DNA from: Archilochus colubris | Taxonomy: Eukaryota > Chordata > Aves > Apodiformes > Trochilidae | DNA: 64,000 nt | Direction: 5' to 3' | Assembly (NCBI GenBank): GCA_023079485.1 | Contig: CM041084.1 | Coordinates: 10,166,609-10,230,608, forward strand | In this document: one piece after another, positions 51,801 to 64,000 of the stretch | Numbering within the stretch: position 1 is the first letter of the stretch | Layout: each line of letters opens with the position of its first letter | Translations under genes and position numbers: made by a program | Notes under the pieces: model-generated | What the model was told of the DNA's origin: nothing | The model's database searches: none | What the model saw: the letters and a program-made list of their open reading frames with translations, nothing else

Positions 51801-54800
51801 TTACCTCCAGCAGAGCAGACACTTTACTGAGTGACAACCACCTTTTATAATAAAAAAGAAGAGATGGTGAAAGCTAGCACCTTGTTTCTTCTTACTCTGA
51901 TAGAAATGGATGGTTGTAAAGTAGTTCAGACTAACAACGTCCCTGTAGATGAACCTCATGTTAGAAGAGTTACCTCTTCCTAAGGCTAATTCCATTCAGT
52001 ATTTAGTTCTGAATCAACCTTTTGCTTCTTATCTGATATTTTGCATTTTCAGTGCTGTAAGGCAATAACTGCATTTGTGCTTTGATTTTATGCAGAGCCT
52101 GGGCAATGAATAGGATTCCTACAGCACTTATCACAGCTGCTTTTGCATACCCTGACATTCAATTCCTTTCCAGGAGCCTGCCTGTCAGACTGGTGTTTCT
52201 AGAATTCAGTCCACACATCAGGGTTTGGCCCAGAGACTTAGCTTCAACACAGTGTTATCATGAACTTTGGGAGTACAACATGGCCTAGAAAGACTGTGTG
52301 CCCTGGTTCATCTTTAAAGACTCGTGCTTTAAATGGAATTTTATTTTCTCAGACATTTTGAAATTCAGTAAAATGAAGAATTCTTCCTGAAAGTAATGAA
52401 TTAATTTATTCTTAAGATAAATGATAGACATTGTATTAACTGTAGCTGTCAAAAAAGACAAATACTTTAGAAAGGTTTAGGAAGTACAGGCTGTGTTCCT
52501 GACAGGCAGTTAAGGGCTGCAGGGAATTAACAGGGCTGGGAACAATGCAGTCTTTTATACCATACTAGCAGGGACCAAGGAACGTGAGGTCTGATTTAAT
52601 GACAGGATTAAAACATCATGGAGCTTCAAAATTTCCTTTTCAAAAACACCTAAGTATTTGAGCAAGAGGAGAATATCATTCAGTTACACAGAGGTGAACT
52701 AAGTATTGCCACACTTGCCAAAGCAAAAAATCTTTTTCTCATACATACTGCAAATGAGTGAAATATCAGGTGCTTGATGGGCAGACTTCAGACAGATGAC
52801 CAAAATTTATTTCAAACATGTGAGAATATATTGAACACTGTTGGTGGGTTTGAGCCACAGGCAGAAATATAAAACATTTTGTTCAATTCTTTATGATAAT
52901 AGTTCACCCTTTATTAGGCACCTACAAAGAATTTGCAAAGAAAATACATGCAGAAGCAAAGAAAAAAATGTTGTCATACACTGTAGCCAAAGATTATGCA
53001 CACTATGCACACTTAGTTTCCATGTCAGTAATAATTCAAATGATCTCATCAAATCTCTTCATAGTATAACCCAGCTGAGAACATAAATGCAGCAGTGCAT
53101 CATGGCAAAAACCCAAAAATATACTCACCACCTTCAATACATGAAAAGATTCCTCTAAACCTTTGTCTTCTGGATTAACCTATATCAGAAAGTGCAAAAC
53201 AGGAATCCACAGAAGTGTAGGTCCTGGAACTGGGATGAACAAAATGGGCTGGGAACACTGGATGGTCACAACACAAGTCCTTGCGTGAGGATACACGTCT
53301 TCAAGAATTTTTGTTGCTGTTGTTTTCCTTTATCTGTCAGGAGAAGTAAATTCTGTCCACCCAGGTTGCCGTTTTCAGAAACTCTGGAAACATTTTTTGA
53401 GAAGGAAGCTGTTACTTCAGCTTTGCTTTTCACAAACTCTACAAACAACTGCACTGTACTTAAACTACAAGGTTTCTTACTGGGACACTGAAGTAACTTT
53501 CCATCCTCCTGTGTGTTTATTGATTCCTTCATAAGGTACTGGATCTCCAATTTTGAACTCTTAAGAAAAAAGTGTTTGTTTCACCTCCTAGATACCAGTG
53601 GTTTTGTCTCTGTGTGTCAGTATTTTTGTTTCCATCTGCAGATATTCTAGATTAGAGCAAATTTGGCAGCACTTCTATGGAGACAGTGCTAAGGTATTAG
53701 CATGCTGAAGTATAACATTCATCCTTCTCATATGTTACAGCATCTGAATTTGTAGCTCTCAGACTCTCCTTTGAGTTTATTTCCAGTGCCTGGATTTGTG
53801 TACACTTTGCTGGAGGGACACAATAATACAGCAGTCCTGAATGTGCAAATAACTTTACTAGATTTTTTTTTTAATGGATTTTACATTTCAAGTAACTAAG
53901 ATCCTCTACCACATAACTCTCATATTAATGTTTTCTAGTTGAGTATTAACTGAATAATTCAGCACCCTAAAATTACATGTGCACTAATAATTATAATAAC
54001 CACAACAAATTAACATAGTTGTTAACTGCACTATTTATCTGAGAGATGAGCTCAAGTCACAACATTTGTATCCAGATCTCAATTTCCCTATTTTTAAGGT
54101 GATACAGATATACTGCTGGCTTTTAACTTGCACACTATTTAAATAGCCTTTGTATTCGTGTGTGTTTTTCTTGTGTATCCTTAATAAAATAAACACTTAG
54201 GTTTCAAATTACTTCTTTTTACAGGGATTAAAGAAGAGTCAAGAGGAAATTCTTATCAGCCACAGTGAAACTGAGCTGAGAAGCAGATGTTTGGGATGCA
54301 CACAGGGAGATTCACTTCTCTCAGCTTATGCAAAGCTCGCTGGTCCCACCCAGCAGTAGCCAGACAGGGCTCTGCTCTTCAGCTTGCAAACTGTGGTTGC
54401 TGATGTGATGGGAAACAGTGAATGTTCTGCTTACAAATATAGACTCTTCATCCCAAGAGGTCCTAATAGATCCCAGGCACAGGGACAAATCCAGGCTCTT
54501 TTTCCATGCCCCATGTATTTCAGAACAATTAAGACGAGCGCTTACTCAGAGTGTATATAAAGATCAGGCCCACTGAGAACAAGGGAGGAATAAATGCAGG
54601 TTCAGAATATATATGTTTGGTTGGGGTTTTTTCTCATGAAATTTTATGATAATGAGGACAATCAGAGCAGGAATGACACAGAAATAGCTGTTTCCATGTA
54701 CTCTATAAAACATTGTTTTTGCACTGGCCCAAGCCAGGAATTAAAAATCATGAAGAAACCAAAGAGAAAAAGAATGAACCAAACTTCTTCCAACAAAACC

Positions 54801-57607
54801 AGAAGATGGAAATATGAGCTAATGATCTTACATTAGCAAAGCCATGTTGTGACCTGCACGAGCTCTTTGTGTCTCAGGACATTGTTTGAATTCTGACATA
54901 TGGAACAGCTGGAATAAATCACCCAAGGAGCAACTGCTTGAAACACAGTTTTCTTATGAATTGACCTGATGTATTACTACAGGAAAGTATTTTGGCTCAT
55001 GAAAAAAACAAGCATTCACAGTCACCTGAGCTCACAAGCTGCCAGGTCTGTCCAAGGTGTAAGCTTATTACTACCAGAATATTAAAGTTCAGAAAAAGAA
55101 GATATCTCAGATGTTTTAGCAGAATATTTATGAAATGGGTTATTGGAAAAATTTTTGTTGTTCCTTTTATGTAAAGAAAGCTTATAGGTGAAAATTTGTC
55201 TCTTTTTTTATTCCTATTAAATGTAAAATTATCTAAGTGTGTTTCTTTTAGAGATGAATTGTGTGAACTCATTTTTCTTAATAATTTAGCAAAATAACTG
55301 TGATGTGAGAGTGCCATTAATTTCACATTTCTCTAGAATGGCTCTACATACGACAAAAATAATTTTAAATAGATGGCATTCATAACCATTGCAATAAGGT
55401 TAAAAATGTTACATTTTCTAACATCTCTTAATTCAACCAGTGTTCATACATCCCTTTGGTGGACCCTGTGGTGGATTGTCTCTATTAAGCAGCTCTAGGT
55501 ACATGGAAGAAAATGACAGATTCTACAGAAAAAGATTTTTCATGCCAAGCATCAAGACAAAAAAAGGACTGTTTCTCAACTCTGCAAGTTTATTCTCCCA
55601 TGATCTGAACATCAGTGGAAATCTTTACAACAGCCATTACCTACTCTTGCCACTCTTCCTTTCTAAAAATATCTGGTACTTTGTGCCTGCAGAGACAGGA
55701 CTGAAACCCATACAAATTTATTCTGAATGTAGAAAGCATAAAAATGGGGGTTTGGCACAATATCAGTGTAAGGAGGACACACACCCCCTTGCATACCTGT
55801 TCAGCTGAGAGTTTACAAGGTTTTCACATACTCATGCATGAGGAATGCAACTCCCCACAAATTCAATTGTCAGTCAGATTTGCCTTTTGAGATTAAAGCT
55901 TTCATTAATGTTGGGAGCATGTGAATTCAGAGAAGGTTTCTGACTATGATGAATGCCATTGCTGCATGATGAGAACTCCTGCTGCAGGTTTCACTACCAT
56001 GAATCTTGCAGGCATTTTTATTGCTATAAATCCTGCCTGAGTTTGTGAAAATCTGCCACTTAGCTGGTCACATTTTAAAATTTTCCTGAACTTTGAAAGA
56101 TTTTACTGGTTTGAAAAAGGTTCTTTGGATAACACTGTGGCACTGCTGATGTTAACAGGAGTTTTGTCATTGATTTGAGCAAGGTGGGAATTTCAAACCA
56201 AATAGCTGAAGGATATCTGGAAAAAGAGAAAATATTTAACCAACTGCTGGTTAGAGTTTGCACTGATTTAGTTTCCAGTTAGGAAAACACAATGTCTTGA
56301 GTGGTGTGTGAAAACTTGAGGCCTGTCCTTGAGGCCTTGGGTTTTTTCTCCCAAATGTACACCCTCCCTTATCTCTTATCTCTTCAGCATCTCTGTGCTA
56401 GAAAAACTGCAAATCAGTAAATATGATGGTTTGCTATCTGAAGACTTTATCAGTGAGGCAGTGGCTGTGTCCCAGCAGTGAACAACAAAAATGCCTTACC
56501 AGATTTGTAAGTGAAACTCAGCATCATGTACATCATGAGTACTTGGAGTGTGGTCTCCATGCTCCTTCTGGGGCTTTCTCTGAGTGCTCTGCACAGCCAA
56601 GATTGGTGTTGCAAAGAGCTGCTGAATAAAAAGTCAAATTAATTTTTTTTTATGAGAGAAACTGGAAAGTGTCCCTTCATACAAGCATCCCAACACACAG
56701 GATCCCTAGATACAGAGCATGTTGTGTTGATTTGGCTCCAAGATCATAATAACACTTCTTTACATGTACTGGAGATACCTGCAGGTATTAAACTGAAGAA
56801 ATAATTTGCCTGTATCATAGCAATGCTCATTCTAAGTTTGGGGTATATCAAATATTTTGCATCAAAGCTCTAAAAATTGTAAAAAACAGAGCACTTGGAA
56901 ATAGTGTAGGTGTTTCATATTCCCAAGTACTGTTCTTACTTTCCCAAACTCCCCTGAAAGAAATTCCCTCCACCATCCCACCTTTCAAAAAGAGTGTGGA
57001 AATGAAGTTCAAGTCAGCTACACACAAGGTAACATCACCATCAGGAAATTGGATTGTGCATTTTCAGGGAAAATAAGATTCAGCATATATCTTCATACTG
57101 TTTTTAGCCTTTTTCTCCATGGAAAATATCCTCACCTTGGCTCAGTTATAGTTTCAGTCTGTGAGGAAGGAAAATTATGTGGTCTTATCATTTTAAATTT
57201 TTTTTTCTGTTTTCTATTTCTGTTTGGGTTTCTTTTAATCCTTCTTGGAGACCTGATATAACCTTACTTCACTACATTTTTGCACTTGAGTCAAAGATCT
57301 GACTGTGATGAATGGTTACAATGAAGCTCTTTGGAAAATCTGTCAATATCACTCCTGCCTTTGTTGGAGAGAAATCCTGGATTGCAACAGGAGTATAAAT
57401 GCTTTTTCCTTAATACACCATCTCTAATAAGAGGAAAAAAAGAGAATTATGGAAGAGGTTTTGGACTCTTTTTGACCATCTGACTGCTTCACTTGGTATT
57501 TCTATGCTTAGGATTTGTATATATTCACAACTCTCCGTTTGAAAAGGACTGTATGAAAAAATCAACTCAGCTAATCACACTATCCAGCTTAGTGATAGCA
57601 ATTTCCT

Positions 57608-57645
57608 AAAAAAAAACCCCAAAACCAAAAACAAACAAAAAAACC
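57608..57645. repeat. A-rich/AAAACC simple repeat
   Basis: A low-complexity A and C tract (A runs broken by CCCC, CC and C) similar in type to the larger one at 12358. Confidence 0.7.
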
Positions 57646-60600
57646 CTACACAACAAGAAGCTGATCAGTAGCACTGATCATTGCTTTGAAAAATCTCTAA
57701 CAGGGTGTCTGAGGCAGCAGGGTTCTCAAACCACGCACTGCACAGCAGGACTGCAGGGACACACAGGCAAAAGCCCTGCTTAGTGTGGGGACTTTCAGAG
57801 AGCACTTTTCATTTGCCCCTGCCTGCTCCATCTGCATCTTTGACACCTAAATCAGCAGGCTCAGCACCCTGTGACATGGCCATCCCTACCATGGTATGAA
57901 AATACAAGTCTGTAGCTAATGGACTCTTATTTCCAGAGTGCTTCCTAAAGATCTGGGGTCAAATAAATGTGAGATGATGCGCCAAGGCTCTTTCCCTGTC
58001 ATGAAGTTGTAAGCTGTGAATTTTACAGAGCCCCCATGTACACCCATTAGAGTATTCCTCACTGTTACGGGATGAGCAAGACTCTGTGCTTACACGTGGT
58101 GTGTTGTGAGGCTGGAGCTGGGCTCAGCAGACCCATCCCGCCTCAGCACTGACACCTAAGAGAGGGGTCTGCAAAGGGGTTCCAGAGCCAGCAGTCTGTG
58201 CCCAGACACAACACATCCCAACCATCACCAGTGTAACCCTCTCAAGTAGATGGCAATGAGACTGGTAGGGTCTGAAGGATAGTTAGTTGAGTTTGGCAGC
58301 ATTTTGTGGCAGTGAAAGCATTCAGTGAGCAAAGGAAATGTATGCTCTTACAGTGCCATCTTGTGACAAGCAAAGGTAAAACTTGTGTGCTCAGAACTGT
58401 AAAATAAGAGATTTTAAATGTTTTTAAATGGGGTTTAGGAGCAATTTCGAATAACGTGGTACTGAAAACTAATCCATGCTGTCATTCTGCTAATTGCTAT
58501 GGTTCATTCATTACTTTGAGTTTATTCACCTCAGATTTTGAAAACCCATGTGTCACTAATTTCGACAAATTAAATGGCACTAAAAAAGTCACAGAGTCTT
58601 CACAAGTGTTTGCATTCCATTTTGGACAAGGATCAAATCCAGGAACAATGGATTAATCTTTAAAAAGCCGTGCCAGTTACAAAAGAAGCCTTTTAAATTT
58701 TTGTTTTGTCTGCCGAGGGGGAAATCTGGCAGAGTTTGAAGACTTCAAATGCTTTTCATGTGCTGAAAAGGATCTCTCAGAATGCAGCACTTTCAAAAAG
58801 GATCAGGCCATTGATTTCTTGGAAATTCATTTGGACCTTTTTAGCTGCCCATGTTAGATGCTAGTCTCATGCTCTATGTTTTTCCGACAGTACATTGCTG
58901 ATTTAATAGAGTGAAATATTAGAACTTCCTCCTTCATGAAGTTGGGGGTGTGAGTCTTAGACTGATTGGTTTAATAATTAACACTAAAACCATGAACTGA
59001 TATTGGCTGAAAGCCAAAAGAGGGACTATAATCTAGGGCTACTGCTCTTTCTGTGACCTAAGGTACGGGAAAAGCTCTCTACCAACTTCTCAACTGGATT
59101 CAAATACCAGTAACCTGTTTCAAATATTTCATCAAACCACAAGGCAACACTGGGCACTTCAGATTAAAAAAAATAAATAGAGTCAATATAACAGTTATGA
59201 CAAGAAGCAGTTTACAAGATTACTAGAGCAAAAAGTTACAGCTTCATGCAGATGCTTCTTTGTTGTACAGGGCTCTGTGCCTGTGCTCTGAATCAAGCAG
59301 CCTACCTGCAGAACTAAACTGATACACTCAGGAAATCAGATCCTTTCATCAGTATTATTTATAGCTCCAGTTTACAGCTGCTCTACAGCTGCTGCTGCTC
59401 CCTCTGAAGAGCATTTTGTCCATTGCCAGAGAGACCTAGAGCTGGGAGACCATGAGAACACCACTGATGTCCACTGTGTACTGCCCCTGCCCCAAAAACT
59501 CCAAGTGGAGGGAGCACAGATAGGTAAATGGGAATGGGAAGGGAAGCAGCAGGGAAGTGCAGTGCTCACGGACCCTTGTGGCAATGCTGAAGTGAAACCC
59601 AGACTGAGGAGAGCTGAGAGTGTTGTTGACAGTCCCATTTGGATGGCCAGCTGAGATAACCTAATCCAAAGATTTTGCTCCTTTTCTATTTTCCTATTCT
59701 AATTATTCTGCATCAATATATCCCTAGTAATACAAATTTCAATATCTATAGTAAACTTTTTTTTTTTCATTCAAATACTGATGTTTACTTGCATGCCTAA
59801 TTGTGTGTATTTTCTTAGCAGTTTTTTTCTGGGCTTGGATTTCATATGTAGTTCAAAAATTAAAGGAAAGGGCAAGGCCTCATCTGCGCTTCTGAACTTT
59901 CAGCACATTTTATGGATATAATTAACCTGTAAATCCATTGGTATTTTTACTGTCTATGTCAACCATTTCCTGGTGTATGACTGAGTTGTGTGACTCTTCA
60001 TAAAATTGGTATCTGCCACAGCTGAGTTTAGGTTGTGTCTGTTCCCACTCTTCTGGACACTTAAAAAAAGTATTGGTCACTCCAGTGTCTGTTTATAGGG
60101 AATTAAGGAGTGTTTTGGGATGATGTTCTTCTGATCTATGTTAGCTATCTGCCTGGAGAAGAAGATTAATTTATACCTAAATCATATTGACGAAAGTAAC
60201 AAAATTTGTTGCAAGGCTTATATTATCCCAGTTCAGCTTATTACCAATACCAACCTTTATTTATTTTCTCTGCGGCATCTTTTGACCGATTCTTTGAAAG
60301 TTAAGCAAAGTTAATTAATTTAGTTTCACCTCTAACTTAAAAAATTAAATCAAAATACTAACCAAATTTTAGAGGCTGAGGAACTGAAACACTACTGTCT
60401 CAACATCACAGGAAAAAAAAACCTTGAATTTTCACATTGTGTTATAAAGTCAAGTTAAATAACTCCGAAGGCCAGACAGTTTGCAACCTTGACATGAGCT
60501 GACAGGTCAAAATGTGCTTGCTGGTACAGTTTTTACTTGATTTACTAGCAGATGTGAAAACTAAAAGTGGAGTTTATCTTTAAATTGAATTCAATTATAT

Positions 60601-63080
60601 GTGAGTTGATTCAATTAGGTAAAGCTGAAATCATTCTTTTCCCAGAAAAAAAATGCAGTTAGAGTTGTAAAAATTTTTTGTTTGTGACCTGTTTAGTATC
60701 CACAATTCATGTTCAAGTCACTGGATATAACAGTGCTCAGCAGCCTAAAAAAAAGGTTAGCTGAAAAATTAAGACACAGTTAGGGTGATTCAACACAATT
60801 TCCTGAAATCCAGCTTTTGCCTTAACTTTTTAACTTGGCATGATACTGCGCCTGCTGAAAGTTTTCAGCTGAGTATTATTTTTAAAAAAGAAATCAATAA
60901 CTGAACTGCTGATTATGAGAAAAAAACATTGTCTCCTCTAATCTTTGAGCAGCCTATTTTCCTTCCACTGCACATACCATTATCTCAGTGGTGCTAATGG
61001 GATTTGGGACCACATATGCAGAGAACATGCCTGACTCTGGGACCTCTCCGAGAGATACTGAGCACTTGCAATTCTCATTGACCTTAACAAGAAGAAGTTT
61101 TGAGTCCTAAAAACAGCACTTTTTTTTTTAGGTTACACATAGCAGGATGTTGTGGCAGAAAATCTGAACTGTAAAAAAGAAAGTGGAAACTTTTAAAAAG
61201 GCATTCAAGTTAGGTCTGTACATATGTATTCAGACATACTGACATAAGGATTGCTTTATCAGGTAGTGCTAGAGAAGAAAAAAACCCCACAAAATTAAAT
61301 TATAGGAAAAAAAAGTTGTCTAAAAATAATCAGTAACATTTTTATTATGTTTTCTTTTCTTTTTATTTCTTTGTATTTTTCTTCAATTCATATTTCTTGT
61401 AGCCTCAATACATGCTCTTTTAGCATTCAATACATTCTCCCCACCCTGCTCCCCAGCTCTCTCCACCTGAAATATGAATCTAATTCTTTAGGTACTTTCT
61501 CTTCAACTTACTTTTCAACCCTGTCCCCAAAGCTCCTGAAATTTCAGGGATTAATTGAACAGAATCTGGAATACTTCCAAGCCTACCTCGTCCTCATTGG
61601 TTTGACAATGTTCTTGTGCTCTGGTCATTAGTACAGCATGACCCTGCAAAACTAACTCAGCCATGAAGCAAGTTAATCAGTACATGAATAGAGTTCTTGA
61701 ACAGAGAAGTTTTATCCCAAGTTCACCAAAGCAATTATGTGTTAATTAATTCTCTGCTAGGCATAAAGTAAGACAAATATAGGAAGTATGATCTTCAGAG
61801 AAATCTTTTTATGGGGAGAAGGTCAAATCCTAAACTAATGTAAATTGTGATAGCTTACTTGACTTACATGGAGCTGTTGTGATTTATACCTTCTGAGAGT
61901 CTGTCCCTATTATAAGAGGATTCACTATTTTAATTTTATTCTTGATTCCAATAACCAATAGTGAATCCATGCCAGCTGAGCCCTTCTTCAAATATATGAG
62001 TTTCATCTGAAAGCTGCTCCGTGTGACAAATTATAAATAGTAAATGTGGCGTATCTCCATTTTCTATATACACATAGATGTACTCATGCTAGATAACATA
62101 AAAGTATCTATCTAGATCTTGACTTTTGAAAATGTTCAGTTCCTTACAAATTTATACAAGTAACTTGCTAATGGGAGACAGCATTAACATCCCCAGGATT
62201 ATGCAGACTAACTTGAAAGCAAGCTCTGGATTGTGTATTTTCTAATGTTTAAAAAAATTAACTCCTGTGAGCATAACTCAAGCAGAGAATAGTTCAGAGT
62301 GCTGCGCAAGAAAAACAGATTGCAAAACTCAAATGAAAAATATATCAAGAAGCTTTTCTTGCTCCTATTTAAACCAATAAGTTATTTATCACTAATTTGA
62401 ATAGGAACCAAATTAAGTTTTAAACTAAGCAACCTCCTCCTTTTTTCAGAACCCAGTTTGAAAAAAAAAACAACACTGAATAGGGTTTCCCAGTTTTCAC
62501 ATGGCCCTTTTATAACCTTTTGAAGGGATATAGCATTTGGACCATTCCAAGTTTAGCCAATAAAATCTTTAGGCACCATTATATTAAGTCACTTTGGAAA
62601 GGAGAAGCCATCTAATCTACAAGATGAACACATCTCACATCTCACTAATGCTGTGGCTATGAGTATAAATAAAAATTCATCATTATCAGGTATTTTTTTT
62701 AATTAAAGTATTGCAAATGCTGAAGCCCAAGATGCTGCTCATTGTGGTTGTCCAGACATTATTACTTTCTCAAGAAGGAAGATGTCAAGTGATTGTTCTC
62801 CATTTCCATCAATTGCCAGTTTTGTTGTTCTTTGCTTGGGCTTTCAGTTCTATAAACATCCTTATGTGAATGTGAGATGAGAAAAGCATTTCATACCAGA
62901 CCTAGCTGAATTTCACAGGTGTAGCTCAAAGCATGCTGCTTCATGTCAAAATTTCATATTGGATATGCCCTAGGGCTTGTAAAAAGTGTAACACTGAAAT
63001 GTTTTCACTGAAAAGTTGACTACAGTTCTTCTAAGATAAGCCAAGTCAAACACTATATATCTCATCTATAATGAAAATAG

Positions 63081-63145
63081 TAAATCCATATACCCAATAT
63101 ATCCAATAATAATCCATATATCCAATCCTGTAAATCCATATATTT
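63081..63145. repeat. Imperfect tandem AATCCATATA repeat
   Basis: The word AATCCATATA begins at about 63083, 63111 and 63133, with related CCAATATATCCAAT filler between. This is a decayed minisatellite-like cluster. Confidence 0.65.
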
Positions 63146-63613
63146 TGAATTCCAGCTAAAAAAACAAAACCACAATCAAAATAGTAGTTATAGAATTGTC
63201 TTCTAAAAAGCTATTACTTCTTCCAAGCTCACCAAAGTGCCCACAGAGGGGTACTACTCAGGTTCATTTGAACTTTAGGTTTCATATTGTCTGAAGACAC
63301 AACAGATTGAAAAATCAAAAGTGACACAGAAAGGTGTCATATGTGCCTTTAGGCAACAATTATTAACTGTCACAGATAGTCCTGACAATACACCTATTAC
63401 AATTACTTGGGTTGCAGGTGACAAGCTGGTTATCTTACAACTCCTGGTGATATTGAACATGTAATATTTATGAAATGCTATTCTTCATTCTGTGTTTGTG
63501 ATTAATCTCTTGGTGAAGGACAGTGCAGTGAAATGAGGCATCCAGGTGCCACTAATTGCCAGGTAGTGGGCATGAGCTTGTGTCAAGCCCACCTGTGCCT
63601 GATTAGGGCGGGC

Positions 63614-63770
63614 CCCCACTGCGCATGAGCAGGACCAGGGGGCCAATAAAAGGCAAGTCCTGAAGCACAGGCTCAGCTCAGTCCTGAGCACACCTGCAGA
63701 GGGGTCAGTTGCTTCTCTCAGCACAGCACTACCCTCATTGCACCACTAGCACTCCTCGCCCTTAGGGTGA
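63614..63770 (+). repeat. Left arm of long inverted repeat
   Basis: This arm pairs base for base with 63844-64000. The differences cluster at four small sites (near 63690, 63702, 63739 and 63751). The arm includes TGCGCATG, the CCAAT/TATA-like block, CTCAGCTCAGTCCTGAGC and CTCGCCCTTAGGGTGA. Confidence 0.93.
63641..63653 (+). promoter_or_regulatory. CCAAT plus TATA-like block in left arm
   Basis: GGCCAATAAAAGG joins a CCAAT core to an ATAAAAGG TATA-like core, 25 bases or so before CTGAAGCACAGG. It would direct transcription towards the centre of the palindrome. The same AATAAA could instead act as a polyadenylation signal, as in an LTR R region. The block is conserved in all family copies here, with small changes. 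Confidence 0.4.
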
Positions 63771-63771
63771 G

Positions 63772-63837
63772 GCTTGAGTGGTGCAGCTGGCTAGCACGCA
63801 GTACTGCAATGCCGAGGCTGCGGGTTCAAGACTCCTC
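63772..63837 (+). other. tRNA-like module with Pol III A and B boxes
   Basis: TGGTGCAGCTGG (63779-63790) fits the A-box consensus and GGTTCAAGACT (63823-63833) fits the B box, with ordinary spacing. The D arm folds perfectly: GTGC with GCAC around an AGCTGGCTA loop that keeps the conserved GG and flanking A residues. The T loop reads TTCAAGA. The anticodon stem and acceptor stem do not pair, and the T stem is only partly paired, so this is not a functional tRNA gene. It resembles the tRNA-derived head of a SINE or an old tRNA pseudogene captured between the inverted arms. Confidence 0.65.
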
Positions 63838-63843
63838 AGACCT

Positions 63844-64000
63844 TCACCCTAAGGGCGAGGAGCGCTAGTGGCATAATGAGGGTAGTGCTGTGCTGAGAGA
63901 AGCAACTGACCTCTCTGCAGGCATGCTCAGGACTGAGCTGAGCCTGTGCTTCAGGACTTGCCTTTTATTGGCCCCCTGGTCCTGCTCATGCGCAGTGGGG
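63844..64000 (-). repeat. Right arm of long inverted repeat, runs off window
   Basis: This is the reverse complement of 63614-63770 with 7 differences and no indels. It is cut by the end of the window in the middle of the GC-rich core (GCGCAGTGGGG). Confidence 0.93.
63961..63973 (-). promoter_or_regulatory. CCAAT plus TATA-like block in right arm
   Basis: This is the mirror image of the left-arm block, on the minus strand. The two blocks face each other, so if both were promoters, transcription would converge on the tRNA-like centre and yield complementary RNAs. Confidence 0.4.

Larger units (their letters stand above)
47412..63526. other. Unique AT-rich non-coding DNA
   Basis: A long stretch in which I could not support any gene, RNA or retroelement. 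Chance ORFs include 157 codons on the minus strand (49912-50385) and 122 codons on the plus strand (55440-55808). Neither has a recognisable domain. Minor tandem or low-complexity tracts lie at 48767-48806, 57608-57645 and 63081-63145. Confidence 0.55.
63527..64000. mobile_element. Palindromic LTR-like element with tRNA-like centre, cut by window end
   Basis: The left half (63527-63770) begins as a further copy of the LTR-like family at 19467. Its inner 157 bp (63614-63770) is repeated in reverse complement at 63844-64000 with a constant coordinate sum of 127614, no gaps and 7 mismatches by my count (about 95 percent). The 73-bp centre is not palindromic and carries a tRNA-like module. By symmetry the outer right end should fall near 64087, outside this window. 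The whole would then be a roughly 560-bp fold-back unit. Possible origins are inverted insertion of two LTRs, inverted duplication of one LTR, or a genuine hairpin-type non-autonomous transposon. The family is not recognised. Confidence 0.75.

Noticed and set aside
55440..55808. 122-codon plus-strand ORF
   Set aside because: No family resemblance, no plausible splice sites or promoter, and a length within chance for 64 kb in six frames.
58660..58900. Stretch that looks like a vertebrate conserved non-coding element (few CpG, AT-rich homopolymers, no repeats)
   Set aside because: Conservation cannot be judged from one sequence. This is an impression, not evidence.
63614..64000. Idea that the palindrome is a sequencing or assembly hairpin artefact
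   Set aside because: The arms differ at 7 positions in four clusters and the centre is non-palindromic tRNA-like sequence. A read-through artefact would give identical arms. It cannot be fully excluded because the window ends inside the arm.

Overview
This window looks like a piece of a bird nuclear genome. The main evidence is three copies of CR1 LINEs. Two of them end in the 8-bp tail repeat ATTCTATG that is typical of avian CR1. The DNA is otherwise AT-rich, CpG-poor and sparse in repeats. I see no confident host protein-coding exon, no canonical tRNA or rRNA gene and no CRISPR. Almost all open reading frames are short chance ORFs, so the window reads as intergenic or deep intronic sequence (a gene desert). 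Placing it in songbirds would be a guess.

Layout. Positions 1-22940 are mostly unique AT-rich DNA. They hold a decayed fragment of LINE reverse transcriptase (about 3310-3525), a CAAA/CCAA-type simple repeat (12358-12505), a GC-richer block (about 16600-18260) and a copy of an LTR-like repeat (19467 to about 19700). At 22941-23958 lies a 5'-truncated CR1 on the minus strand whose surviving ORF2 part is fully open. A divergent minus-strand copy of the LTR-like repeat follows at about 24470-24783. A second CR1, on the plus strand, spans about 28510-29679 and has one internal stop in its ORF2 fragment. An older CR1 3' end lies at 42516-42716. A small GC-rich, CpG-containing segment followed by an A-rich tail lies at about 47110-47411. 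The remainder to 63526 is unique sequence with minor simple repeats.

The most unusual object is at the right edge. The LTR-like repeat recurs at 63527, and its inner part is mirrored as an inverted repeat: 63614-63770 pairs with 63844-64000, 157 bp per arm, no gaps and 7 mismatches by my count. The arms enclose a 73-bp centre with a tRNA-like D arm and good matches to RNA polymerase III A and B boxes. The right arm runs off the window. By symmetry the element should end about 87 bp beyond it. I could not assign this arrangement to a known family.

Functionally, the only protein-coding remnants are retrotransposon ones: CR1 ORF2 (reverse transcriptase) pieces and one much older reverse transcriptase relic. 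Nothing here forms an operon or a pathway.
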